From an uncultured Alphaproteobacteria bacterium (GTDB taxonomy: Bacteria; Pseudomonadota; Alphaproteobacteria; RF32; CAG-239), in NCBI GenBank assembly GCA_934270475.1, contig CAKQPS010000007.1, forward strand, positions 1-59,378: a stretch of DNA of 59,378 bases, given 5' to 3'. The translations under genes were made by a program, and so were the position numbers. Below the pieces are notes generated by a model. It saw only the letters and a list, made by a program, of their open reading frames with translations. It did no database searches and was not told the DNA's origin. Positions 33,565-41,928 of this stretch are shown in pieces (position 1 is the first letter of the stretch; every line of letters starts with the position of its first letter).

Positions 33565-35082
33565 TTATCTGTTTCTGTTATTCATTCGCTGTCTTGCTTT
33601 TTGCGGCTGCAGCATATCGGCTAAGCCGTTTACGGCAATATAAGCCATTTGCGGACGATAAATAACTTCATAGTTCACTTCATACAAATTTTTGCGTAAA
33701 ACTTCCAAACCAAGCCATGGTTCTTTCAAGCTATGACCTTTCAGGACCAAACGCGCTGACTCGTTAATCAACGGCTCAACCGCTTTTTCTGCATAGCTGC
33801 GACGGGCTTTGGCGCTGACCTCGTCAGACGCATCTGCCACAAATTCTTCAACTGCCGCACTACCTAAATATCCTTTAATTGAACGATACATTCCCGCCAA
33901 ATCGCGTACGGAAATATGTTTTTGCGAACGTTCTTCCAACGGAGCTGCCGGCTCTCCGGCAAAATCTATAAAGCGCAAGTCGTTATCTTTGGTAACCATC
34001 ACCTGCCCCAAGTGGAAATCGCCGTGAACTCGCACCAATTTGTCATTGCTGGCTGCGGCACTGGCTATTTGTTTTTTCACATATTCGCCGGTTAATTTAT
34101 CCCAGTTTTGCAAAAGATGCGATGCTTTGTCTTTTGTCGGCTGTGGCAAATTTTCTAAGTTATCGCGAATCACATTGCGTGTTTTTGTTAATAAAAATTC
34201 CAAATGTTTTTGATAAAGATAAACAGTTTTTTCATTAACCGTCTCAGGTGTAAATGCCGGATTTTCATCGGCTTTGGATAAACATTCAGACATTTCAGCC
34301 GTCTTATCGCCCAAAATTTTCATCAAATGCATAAAATGAGGATTTTCTTCCGGCGTTAAATCTTTTTGCATCAAATAGCCCGCCATCAGGCGTTTTTTCA
34401 AATATGACAAAGCGTAGTTCCACAAATCGCCCTGATTTTTAACATATTCTTGAACAATACCGGCAGACGATTTTGTGCCGCCTTTCGGGTCATAGAGCAA
34501 AAAGTAGCCATAGGTTTTCGGCATAACCGAACTTTTTTCGCGCATCAGCTTTTCATTCATTTCAAATTCAGGATTTTCTTTTTTAGAAAATTGCAGCATA
34601 CGCTCCAGCTTGAATGCAATTTCGTCATCGCCCACCGACAAGGTGGTATTGCTTTGCTGCACACCCAGCGGACGGGATGGGGCTTTGCCGTGCTCTTTCA
34701 TAAAATTTTCATCTATTAAATTTTTATAAGTCAGCTGCCAGCCGTTTGGAAAGGTTATCACATTGTTATTCTGACGTAAAAACTCATTCATTTTTTGCCA
34801 GTAATCCGAACGCTGCAACGCATCTACATATTTTTGTCCATCAATTTCAATTGTATCCGTTTCATTTTTTTCGGCTTTTGCCAACGGCATCATAAAATAA
34901 CGCACTGGCTCTTCTGACTGCACAGATAAATTTGCTTTGCCTATAGTCAGCATTTTGCTGCCCTTATCAAACGGCAATGACATATAACTGATATTTTCGA
35001 CATTGCCCAAGCGGATTTCCTCTTTAAAATTGCACCAGCGTTGATGAAATAAATAATCCGCTGTATTTTTATCTATTGTCAT
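33565..35082 (-). CDS. mak: Maltokinase-like kinase
   Basis: The signature HGDFHLGQVMV (about residue 350) followed by IDFAGEPAAPLEERSQKHISVRDLAGMYRS matches maltokinases (Mak/Pep2), which phosphorylate maltose to maltose 1-phosphate for alpha-glucan synthesis. The start chosen is ATG 35082 with AAGGAG; a start at 35118 has none. The 505-residue protein has the N-lobe region in its first 200 residues. It is divergent from malQ, and the two promoters overlap. No GlgE or trehalose synthase gene is in the window, so the use of maltose 1-phosphate is open. Confidence 0.85.
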   Translation of the reverse strand: MTIDKNTADYLFHQRWCNFKEEIRLGNVENISYMSLPFDKGSKMLTIGKANLSVQSEEPVRYFMMPLAKAEKNETDTIEIDGQKYVDALQRSDYWQKMNEFLRQNNNVITFPNGWQLTYKNLIDENFMKEHGKAPSRPLGVQQSNTTLSVGDDEIAFKLERMLQFSKKENPEFEMNEKLMREKSSVMPKTYGYFLLYDPKGGTKSSAGIVQEYVKNQGDLWNYALSYLKKRLMAGYLMQKDLTPEENPHFMHLMKILGDKTAEMSECLSKADENPAFTPETVNEKTVYLYQKHLEFLLTKTRNVIRDNLENLPQPTKDKASHLLQNWDKLTGEYVKKQIASAAASNDKLVRVHGDFHLGQVMVTKDNDLRFIDFAGEPAAPLEERSQKHISVRDLAGMYRSIKGYLGSAAVEEFVADASDEVSAKARRSYAEKAVEPLINESARLVLKGHSLKEPWLGLEVLRKNLYEVNYEVIYRPQMAYIAVNGLADMLQPQKARQRMNNRNR

Positions 35083-35116
35083 ACAGTATTCTCCTTGCGT
35101 TTTTTGATTTTTTGTC

Positions 35117-35145
35117 AATATATCATAAAAAATAGGTATTGTAAA
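35117..35145 (-). promoter_or_regulatory. Maltokinase promoter
   Basis: Minus strand TTTACA (35145-35140), 17 bp, TATATT (35122-35117). The -35 box overlaps that of malQ. Confidence 0.65.
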
Positions 35146-35167
35146 GTACGTTTTTTATTGCTAGGAT
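35139..35167 (+). promoter_or_regulatory. malQ promoter
   Basis: TTGTAA (35139-35144), 17 bp, TAGGAT (35162-35167). Shares -35 bases with the divergent promoter, so the two may compete. Confidence 0.6.
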
Positions 35168-35192
35168 AAGCAAAATCATAAAGGAGAAGACT

Positions 35193-37337
35193 ATGCAAGA
35201 TTTGCAAACTTTGGCAGAAAAAGCCGGAATATCATCATCTTATATAGATAAAACCGGACAAATTCATTATACAACAGATGAAGTCAGAAAATTTTTTTTG
35301 AAAAATATGGGCTATAAAGCCGACACCAAAGAAGAAATTGCCCAATCTTTGCAAATTTTAGAAAAGCAGCCGCCCGTTCCCGAAGTATTATCTTTTTATG
35401 AAAACGAAACGCCGGAATTTTATTTAAACGGCGACAGAAAATATTTGCTCAAGCTCATTGATGAAAAAGAACAATGCGTATGGCAAACCCAAGCTGAAGG
35501 CGGGCAAAAAATTCAAATGCCCAGCCTAAAAATCGGCTATTACAAGCTATTGACCCAAAATGAAAATTTTGAGCAGGAAAGCCTTTTAATTTATGCCCCG
35601 CAAAAATGCTGGCAGCCGCAATTTTTACAAAACCACGAACATATTTTCGGCACTGCGGTAATGCTTTACGCCCTGCACTCAAAAAACAGCATGGGTATCG
35701 GCGATTTTTCGGATTTAGCTGAAATTGTGCGCCTGACCGCGCAAAACGGCGGAGATGCCGTGGGTATAAATCCCTTGGGAGTAATGAGTCCCTACACGCA
35801 AAATGAAGAACGTTTTGCTTCCCGCAAACAAAGCGATGTTTCCCCCTACCGCACTTTAAGCCGCTTATTTGTAAATTATATCTATGTAGATTTGCGTGCG
35901 GAAGAAGACTTCAAAAATTCACCATTGGTTCAAGCCTTTGTTTCTTTGCCGGAAACCGCTGCCGAAATTAAGCGCTTAAACGAAAGTCCCAAAGTTGAAT
36001 ATGCGGCTGTTCTGTTGCTGAAAAAACAAATTTTGGAAATGATGTTTGCCTATTTTCAAAGCAACTCCACGGCGGAGCGTCGTCAGCAATTTGCCGCCTA
36101 TATTCAAGAAAAAGGCACCGAGCTGGAAAACCTTGCCGTTTTTGAAACCCTGCTGGAAAAACTTGAACCAGTTGACTATTGGCGTTATTGGCAGCAAATT
36201 TATTCCTCTCCGCAAGCCGCCGGAACTCTTGATTTCAAAAAGCAAAATGCTGACAAAATAAAGTTTTATCAATATTGCCATTGGCTGGCAGACCAGCAAG
36301 TTAAAGAGGTTCAGCAGCTGGCAAAATCATTAAATATGAAAATAGGTTTATATACCGATATGCCTATCGGCGCCGCCTCAAACGGGGCGGAAGTTTGGGA
36401 AAATCAAAGCGCCTATGTGCTTGACGCCGGTATCGGTGCGCCTGCCGACCCGATGCGTCCGCGCGGACAAAGCTGGGGCTTCACGCCGTATCATCCGCAG
36501 CAGCTGCTTAAACAACATTACGCGCCATTTATTAAGCTGGTGCAGGAAAATATGCAATATTCCGGAGCTTTGCGCATTGACCACGCCATGGGGCTACGCC
36601 GACTGTTTTGGGGATTTTTTACCGCTGACAATCCGGTTGTGCAAGGCGCCTATGTTTATTATAACATCAAAGATTTAGTCGCTGTTCTGACTTTGGAAAG
36701 CACCCGCCGCCGTTGCCTTGTTATCGGCGAAGATCTCGGTACTGTGCCGGAAGGTTTCCGCGAATATATGGCAGAGCACGGCTTGCTGTCATACAAAGTT
36801 TTTTGCCGTCAAAAAGAAAAAGACGGCAGCTTTATCGCCCCTGAAAAATATATGTATTTATCACTGGCACAGCCTTCAACCCACGACCAAGCCACCGCCT
36901 GTGGATTTTGGCAAAACGAAGATATTGAAGTGTTTAACCGTTGCGGTTTATACGTCAATCAAACCCAATATAAAGACAATTTGGAAGGACGTTTCAAAGA
37001 CCGCAAAAATATGACGGCTGCATTTGTTCTGCAAAATATTCTAAGCGAAACCGAAGCTCAGGAAATGGCTCAAACAATTGACAGCGGCAAAACCGCGCCG
37101 CACGGCATTGAGCTAAAAATAAACGAATATTGCGCCCGCACCAATAGCGCTTTGTTTTTAGTCCGCCTCAATGACATCTACCGTCAAAAAGTTTTGGATA
37201 ATGCTCCAGGAACGGTGCAGGAATATCCGAATTGGCGCATAAAAATGAGTCTTTCGGTTGAAAAAATCGCTGGCTCGCCGGAATTTAAAAATATGCTTGA
37301 TTTAATCAAAAAAAATCGTCCGCAGCAAGGAGAATAA
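35193..37337 (+). CDS. malQ: 4-alpha-glucanotransferase
   Basis: This GH77 amylomaltase moves alpha-1,4-glucan segments between chains. Motifs seen: ALHSKNSMGIGDFSDL, LRIDHAMGLRRLFW near residue 460 (nucleophile Asp), VIGEDLGTVPEGFRE near 511 (acid/base Glu) and the STHDQATACGFW region. The N-terminal 140 residues form the extra beta-sandwich seen in the longer proteobacterial form. AAGGAG precedes the ATG. It is followed after three bases by the unknown gene at 37341, so these form one operon. Confidence 0.95.
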   Translation: MQDLQTLAEKAGISSSYIDKTGQIHYTTDEVRKFFLKNMGYKADTKEEIAQSLQILEKQPPVPEVLSFYENETPEFYLNGDRKYLLKLIDEKEQCVWQTQAEGGQKIQMPSLKIGYYKLLTQNENFEQESLLIYAPQKCWQPQFLQNHEHIFGTAVMLYALHSKNSMGIGDFSDLAEIVRLTAQNGGDAVGINPLGVMSPYTQNEERFASRKQSDVSPYRTLSRLFVNYIYVDLRAEEDFKNSPLVQAFVSLPETAAEIKRLNESPKVEYAAVLLLKKQILEMMFAYFQSNSTAERRQQFAAYIQEKGTELENLAVFETLLEKLEPVDYWRYWQQIYSSPQAAGTLDFKKQNADKIKFYQYCHWLADQQVKEVQQLAKSLNMKIGLYTDMPIGAASNGAEVWENQSAYVLDAGIGAPADPMRPRGQSWGFTPYHPQQLLKQHYAPFIKLVQENMQYSGALRIDHAMGLRRLFWGFFTADNPVVQGAYVYYNIKDLVAVLTLESTRRRCLVIGEDLGTVPEGFREYMAEHGLLSYKVFCRQKEKDGSFIAPEKYMYLSLAQPSTHDQATACGFWQNEDIEVFNRCGLYVNQTQYKDNLEGRFKDRKNMTAAFVLQNILSETEAQEMAQTIDSGKTAPHGIELKINEYCARTNSALFLVRLNDIYRQKVLDNAPGTVQEYPNWRIKMSLSVEKIAGSPEFKNMLDLIKKNRPQQGE

Positions 37338-37340
37338 AAA

Positions 37341-37685
37341 ATGGAAAAGCCTGAAACTGAATTAAAAGTATTTTCGCCCCTGTCTCTAATGGAATATGTG
37401 CGGCTGATGACGGCGGCGCATTATATCAATCAAGGTACGGAATCCGGCGCGGCGCGTTTTAAAATTTCAGCTGAAGACTATGCAAAAATGAACGCCGAAC
37501 CGCTAAAAACTCCGCTAATCGGCTTAACGCTCAATTATAACGATGCAGAGCAAATTTTAGAAGTCTGCGCCGATGAAGCATTTTTACATCTTTATGAAAA
37601 TAAAATTATGAATGAAGTAGCCCGCGTTTTTGCCGTTAATTACAAAAACCGTTACGCTTCTGTAATTATGGCTGAAAATGTTTGA
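37341..37685 (+). CDS. Small unknown protein between malQ and DUF4186
   Basis: The 114-residue acidic/neutral protein has no signal or membrane helix. I do not recognise a family. AAGGAG precedes the ATG, three bases after malQ, and its last 8 bases overlap the next gene, so it is co-translated. Confidence 0.7.
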   Translation: MEKPETELKVFSPLSLMEYVRLMTAAHYINQGTESGAARFKISAEDYAKMNAEPLKTPLIGLTLNYNDAEQILEVCADEAFLHLYENKIMNEVARVFAVNYKNRYASVIMAENV

Positions 37686-38028
37686 TGATGTTTTTACAAA
37701 ACTGAAAAAATCCGCCTTCCGCAGCAAATTCAAGCTGACCGATGCAGATAAGCAATATATTACGGAAAAAGGCTGCGACACTATCCGCCGCCACGCTGAA
37801 GATTTTGTAAAAAAGCGCTTATCTCCGCCGGCTTCGCAGCTCAAAAATGACGGCAAGCAAACGCCCATGCGCGGACACCCTGTGTTTATAGCCCAGCACG
37901 CCTGCGCTTGCTGCTGCCGACAGTGCCTTTATAAATGGCACCGTATTTCCCCTGACCATTGGCTGACTGAAGCAGAACAAAAATACATCGTCAACCTGCT
38001 GATGAGCTGGATTGAGAAAAACCGCTGA
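37678..38028 (+). CDS. DUF4186 protein
   Basis: The pattern of the family is clear: FRSKFKLTDADKQYITEKG, TIRRHAEDFVKKRL, GKQTPMRGHPVFIAQHACACCCRQCLYKWHRI and a helix ending in IVNLLMSWIE. The conserved His and CCRxCL residues look like a metal or zinc site. The function is unknown. The start overlaps the upstream stop by 8 bases. No terminator was found before the convergent gtrA gene. Confidence 0.9.
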   Translation: MFDDVFTKLKKSAFRSKFKLTDADKQYITEKGCDTIRRHAEDFVKKRLSPPASQLKNDGKQTPMRGHPVFIAQHACACCCRQCLYKWHRISPDHWLTEAEQKYIVNLLMSWIEKNR

Positions 38029-38040
38029 ATTTATATCAGT

Positions 38041-38514
38041 TTATACCTGTGAGCGCTGCCGAAACGAATAATATTTATGCAATATAAAGGTTGTGATGGT
38101 CGAAAATGTTAAATATAACGCCTGCGCCACCAGCGGAGACAAACCAACAACCACCATTAAAAAGCTCAAAATCGGCGAGTTTATCAAATATAAAAACAAA
38201 TACACCGACCAGGCTTTGACAAACTCTTTTTTCCAATCGCCGTGGCTTTGAAAAACATAGTAGCGCATTGTTAAAAACGACACATTGATAGTGATAACAT
38301 ATTGCACAAACAATGCCGCATTAGCCACCAAAACCGGTGCAAAATCCAGCCCTGCCGAAACATTGATATTTTCAAACAGCCACAGAATTAAGGCTAGAAT
38401 TGTATAAGCAAAAACGGTGTTAAAACCACCGACCAGCAAAAAGCGCAGCTTTTGCGGCAGCTTAAACCAAATATTTTCCGCCCACAGATAAAGTTTGATA
38501 AAAGCTTTAATCAT
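38041..38514 (-). CDS. GtrA-family membrane protein
   Basis: GtrA-like proteins are thought to flip lipid-linked sugars across the inner membrane. The start LRFLLVGGFNTVFAYTI and four helices are typical. GGAGG precedes the ATG. It is the last of four coupled genes with a YdjC deacetylase, a GT2 and a GT39-type transferase. Confidence 0.88.
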   Translation of the reverse strand: MIKAFIKLYLWAENIWFKLPQKLRFLLVGGFNTVFAYTILALILWLFENINVSAGLDFAPVLVANAALFVQYVITINVSFLTMRYYVFQSHGDWKKEFVKAWSVYLFLYLINSPILSFLMVVVGLSPLVAQALYLTFSTITTFILHKYYSFRQRSQV

Positions 38515-39337
38515 TTATCCCCTCCGGCACATTTTTATCCAATAGCGTTTCCAATTCAACCGTGCGATACGGCGACAAAATATTCTCGTCCCACACGTCC
38601 TCGGGATATTGCTTATCAATTTCCGGCATTCCGGGGTGAATCATAATTTCCACCGCTTTATAGCCGGACGGAATTTTTACGCCTTTGAACTGCTTTTTGG
38701 CTATTTTGCAGGTATACAGCAATGTATAAAAATACACATCGTTTTTATAGCCGTTCCACCAGCACAAAAAACGCAGCAGCACATATTTTATCAGCGCTCC
38801 GTCAAACAGCCAACTTTTGTTTTTATTATATTTTAAGGTGTTGAAAATATTTTCATTCATCACCCGAATACGCGGCACGGCAAATTCTTTTTGCAATTTG
38901 CGCATTGCCTTAAAAATCGGCGGAATTAAATGCACATGACGGTGGCTGTCCAAATGCTGCAAAGGCAAACCTGTTGCCAAATATTTGGCAATTTGCGCGC
39001 GCATTTCAATTTCTGTTTGCTGCTGTAGCTGCTTAGGTTTCAAAAAAGAAAGCAAAAATAAATTCACAAAACCGTTTTTGAGTTTGCCCTGCCCGTCAAC
39101 CAGCAGCGGAATTTGCTGCGCCGAAGCTGCCGGATATTCATTGGTCAAATTAACATGCAAGCCAATTTCCAGCTTCGGCATTTTCTTAGCCATTTTCACC
39201 GCCTCGGCGGCATATTTCTGATTTATCATCAGACTGGTGCTGTTCAAAATTCCCTCGCGGTGCGCTTTGGATATAGCGGCGTTAACGCCTTTGCTGATAC
39301 CAAAATCATCGGCGTTAAATATCTTTTTTATCGTCAT
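38507..39337 (-). CDS. YdjC/ChbG-family carbohydrate deacetylase
   Basis: The metal motifs FNADDFG at the start and LDSHRHVHLIPPIF in the middle define the family, which removes N-acetyl groups from sugars. Hydrophobic GLHVNLT is also present. In this operon the substrate is likely a lipid-linked or glycolipid sugar. It overlaps gtrA by 8 bases and the GT2 gene by 23. Confidence 0.85.
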   Translation of the reverse strand: MTIKKIFNADDFGISKGVNAAISKAHREGILNSTSLMINQKYAAEAVKMAKKMPKLEIGLHVNLTNEYPAASAQQIPLLVDGQGKLKNGFVNLFLLSFLKPKQLQQQTEIEMRAQIAKYLATGLPLQHLDSHRHVHLIPPIFKAMRKLQKEFAVPRIRVMNENIFNTLKYNKNKSWLFDGALIKYVLLRFLCWWNGYKNDVYFYTLLYTCKIAKKQFKGVKIPSGYKAVEIMIHPGMPEIDKQYPEDVWDENILSPYRTVELETLLDKNVPEGIND

Positions 39338-40283
39338 GTTTGTCTTCTTTCGTCACATAATCTGCCACATAAAGCGGACGTTTTTTCACTTCCATATGAA
39401 TTTTGCCGATATATTCACCGATAATGCCCAAACAAATCAGCTGCACCGAACCAAGGAAGATAACCGTTATCATAATCGTAGCATAGCCTGGGGTCGGATT
39501 ATGCAGAAAGAAATGTTCAATAAACACATAAACTCCCAGCAAAAACGCCGTAGATGCCGCCAGCAATCCCAAATATATGGCAAAGCGCAGCGGCAGCACC
39601 GAAAACTGCACAATGCTGTTAACCGCCAAATGCAGCGATTTGAAAAAGTTATATTTAGACTCGCCGCTGAAACGCTCCGGCGCCACAAAATCAATAATTG
39701 CCACATGGTCGTGCGGCATAATCCAGCTTAAAAGCCCTCGGAACAAGCGGTCTTGCTCATTAAAGCCCTTCAGAAAATCCACATATTTACGGTCAAGCAG
39801 CCGAAAATCCGGTGCGCTTTCCATAATTTTAGTATCGGACAATTTGTTCAAAATAAAATAAAACGTTTTAGCGCAAAACTTATACAGCTTGGAAGTTGCT
39901 TTATTGTCAACCCGCTTGGTCAATACAATTTCTTTGCCCTGCTGCCAAAGTTCAATCATTTTCGGAATATAAACCGGCGGATGCTGCAAGTCGGAATCCA
40001 TAAAGATAACAGCATTGCCTTTGGCATAGTCCATTCCCGCGGTCATTGCGATTTCATGCCCGAAATTGCGTTTAAGCTGCACCACTTTTACCCGACTGTC
40101 TTTGGCTTGCAGTTTCAGGCAGTTATCATAAGTTTTATCCGAGCTGCCGTCGTCAACATACAAAAACTCAAAATCTGTATTTTTAACTTTTTTCAGTTCC
40201 TTAACCAGCTGCTTATAGAGCTCGCTCACATTATCCTGCTCATTATAAGCGGAAATAACTATGCTAACCAGTTTATTTGGCAT
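39315..40283 (-). CDS. GT2 polyprenyl-phosphate glycosyltransferase
   Basis: The nucleotide-binding core VSIVISAYNEQDNVSEL and LYVDDGSSDKT, the DSDLQHPP metal motif and two C-terminal membrane helices match the DPM1/GtrB/ArnC group. It would load a sugar onto undecaprenyl phosphate. AAGGAGG precedes the ATG. It overlaps its neighbours by 11 and 23 bases. Confidence 0.92.
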   Translation of the reverse strand: MPNKLVSIVISAYNEQDNVSELYKQLVKELKKVKNTDFEFLYVDDGSSDKTYDNCLKLQAKDSRVKVVQLKRNFGHEIAMTAGMDYAKGNAVIFMDSDLQHPPVYIPKMIELWQQGKEIVLTKRVDNKATSKLYKFCAKTFYFILNKLSDTKIMESAPDFRLLDRKYVDFLKGFNEQDRLFRGLLSWIMPHDHVAIIDFVAPERFSGESKYNFFKSLHLAVNSIVQFSVLPLRFAIYLGLLAASTAFLLGVYVFIEHFFLHNPTPGYATIMITVIFLGSVQLICLGIIGEYIGKIHMEVKKRPLYVADYVTKEDKHDDKKDI

Positions 40284-41739
40284 TTTTTGCCTCCTTTACA
40301 TTATAAAATCCCACAAACAAATCACGAATTTTCACTCTGCCGCTCATTGATGTATATGCGGCTTTGACATTTTGCGGAGCTGTGAGTTTATCACCGAATT
40401 TTTCTTTATAATTCATATAATCGAGGTAATTTGACGACACGACTAACGCGCCTTTTTCTTCAAAATCTGCAGTGTCAAACCATGGATTGTTGTCAGGACT
40501 AAGCCAAATCATCGGCTTTACTTCATGCTTGGCATAAAGCGCGAACATATCGGCAAACCACACATCTGCCCCCACATATTCCAGTTTTTGCCCGCCGGTA
40601 TGCTCATTCCATTTCTGCTCCAGCACACTGACCATAGTCGGACAATCGGTGCGGAAACGCTCGCTGGTCGTGCTATAGCACTGCACGCCGTAGGCAATGG
40701 CAAACAGCAAGCTCCAGACTGCCATAACCGCCGAATAGCACAAAGTTTTGCTCTCGTTTAGTTTTATCGGGAAAAAATAAACCAGCATAATTCCGCTTAA
40801 AAATTGGCATGGAAAACCCCACATGCTTTTAAGCGGAGTTCCAGCGGTTAAGCTTATTGCCATAAACACTGCCATCGGTAAAAATCCGCATAACAGCAAA
40901 AAGCGCCCTTTTTCATTTTTGCTTTCCGGACGGTTTTCTTTTTCCGAAAATTTATAAAAGGCTGCATAACAAAGCAAAGCTGCCCCCGCAAACAAAGCCT
41001 GTGCAGCGGCAAACTTCAGCGGATATAGCAAATGACGCCATTCGCTGTCCATAATCTTAGTTGGATTATTGCGCATTAAAATATAGTTCAGCATTTCAAA
41101 ATTATGCTCGGCAAGCCACCAAATATGCGGTGTCAGCACTGCCGCCACGCACAAAACCGCCGCATAAGCCTTATAGTTTATAAACTGCTTCCAGCCTTTG
41201 GCGCTTGTCAGCAAAAACACCCCGATAGCCCCCAAAAGCAAAGCGCCCGTATATTTATTGAGCAAGTTAATTCCGCTCACTATGCCGAACAGCAGCCAAT
41301 CTTTAAGTTTGTTTTGCTGATATGCCTGCCAAAAATAATATGTGCACATCGGCCACAGCGCCAAAGAAATAACATTCACATTAAATTCCACGCTCGAAAA
41401 ATCATAATAAATAATGCCAAACTGCAGCATTGCCGCCAAAACAGCCTTATATTCATCAACAAATAAACGCGCCAATTTATATATATACACAACGCCTAAT
41501 GCCGTAAAAATCTGACTTAATAAATACATTGCGCCGTCAAATTTGCCGAACAGCAAATAAAAATAGTATGCGATAATTCCCGAAAACGGCGGGTGCTTAG
41601 TGGTTCCCAGCAAACTGTATTTACCCCATACGATAGCTTCCTGCGTATCCATCGGCAAGCTCAAGCGCAGCAGCGGCACCACGCTCCACAGCACCAAATT
41701 ACACAGTAAAAACAATCCGAATCTCTTTTTTAAAGTCAT
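40273..41739 (-). CDS. GT39/ArnT-like membrane glycosyltransferase
   Basis: The protein has about 11 membrane helices and the GT39/GT83 start (PMDTQEAIVWGKYSLLGTTKHPPFSGIIAY, with acidic residues in the first loop), and a 90-residue soluble C-terminus. ArnT-like enzymes transfer a sugar from a lipid carrier to lipid A or similar. AGGTGA precedes the ATG. It starts the four-gene operon. Confidence 0.85.
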   Translation of the reverse strand: MTLKKRFGLFLLCNLVLWSVVPLLRLSLPMDTQEAIVWGKYSLLGTTKHPPFSGIIAYYFYLLFGKFDGAMYLLSQIFTALGVVYIYKLARLFVDEYKAVLAAMLQFGIIYYDFSSVEFNVNVISLALWPMCTYYFWQAYQQNKLKDWLLFGIVSGINLLNKYTGALLLGAIGVFLLTSAKGWKQFINYKAYAAVLCVAAVLTPHIWWLAEHNFEMLNYILMRNNPTKIMDSEWRHLLYPLKFAAAQALFAGAALLCYAAFYKFSEKENRPESKNEKGRFLLLCGFLPMAVFMAISLTAGTPLKSMWGFPCQFLSGIMLVYFFPIKLNESKTLCYSAVMAVWSLLFAIAYGVQCYSTTSERFRTDCPTMVSVLEQKWNEHTGGQKLEYVGADVWFADMFALYAKHEVKPMIWLSPDNNPWFDTADFEEKGALVVSSNYLDYMNYKEKFGDKLTAPQNVKAAYTSMSGRVKIRDLFVGFYNVKEAKNAK

Positions 41740-41778
41740 TTTTTCACCTGATTAACTTATCTTAAACATTCTGTTTAT

Positions 41779-41807
41779 ATCATAGCTGATAAAAAAGTAT
41801 AGTTAAA
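41779..41807 (-). promoter_or_regulatory. Possible promoter of the GT operon
   Basis: Minus strand TTTAAC (41807-41802), 17 bp, TATGAT (41784-41779). The -35 box is weak. Confidence 0.4.
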
Positions 41808-41866
41808 AAATAAATTAACTAACCGTTTGCCTGAAAAATGTACAAAAATATTTTTTGTCATTTTTA

Positions 41867-41895
41867 TTGCAAAATATGAAAATATACGCTATACT
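41867..41895 (+). promoter_or_regulatory. Promoter of the 1023-residue protein gene
   Basis: TTGCAA (41867-41872), 17 bp, TATACT (41890-41895). The predicted leader is about 27 nt. Confidence 0.7.
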
Positions 41896-41928
41896 GAATA
41901 AAAATGAGTTATGTTTATGGAGAAAAAA

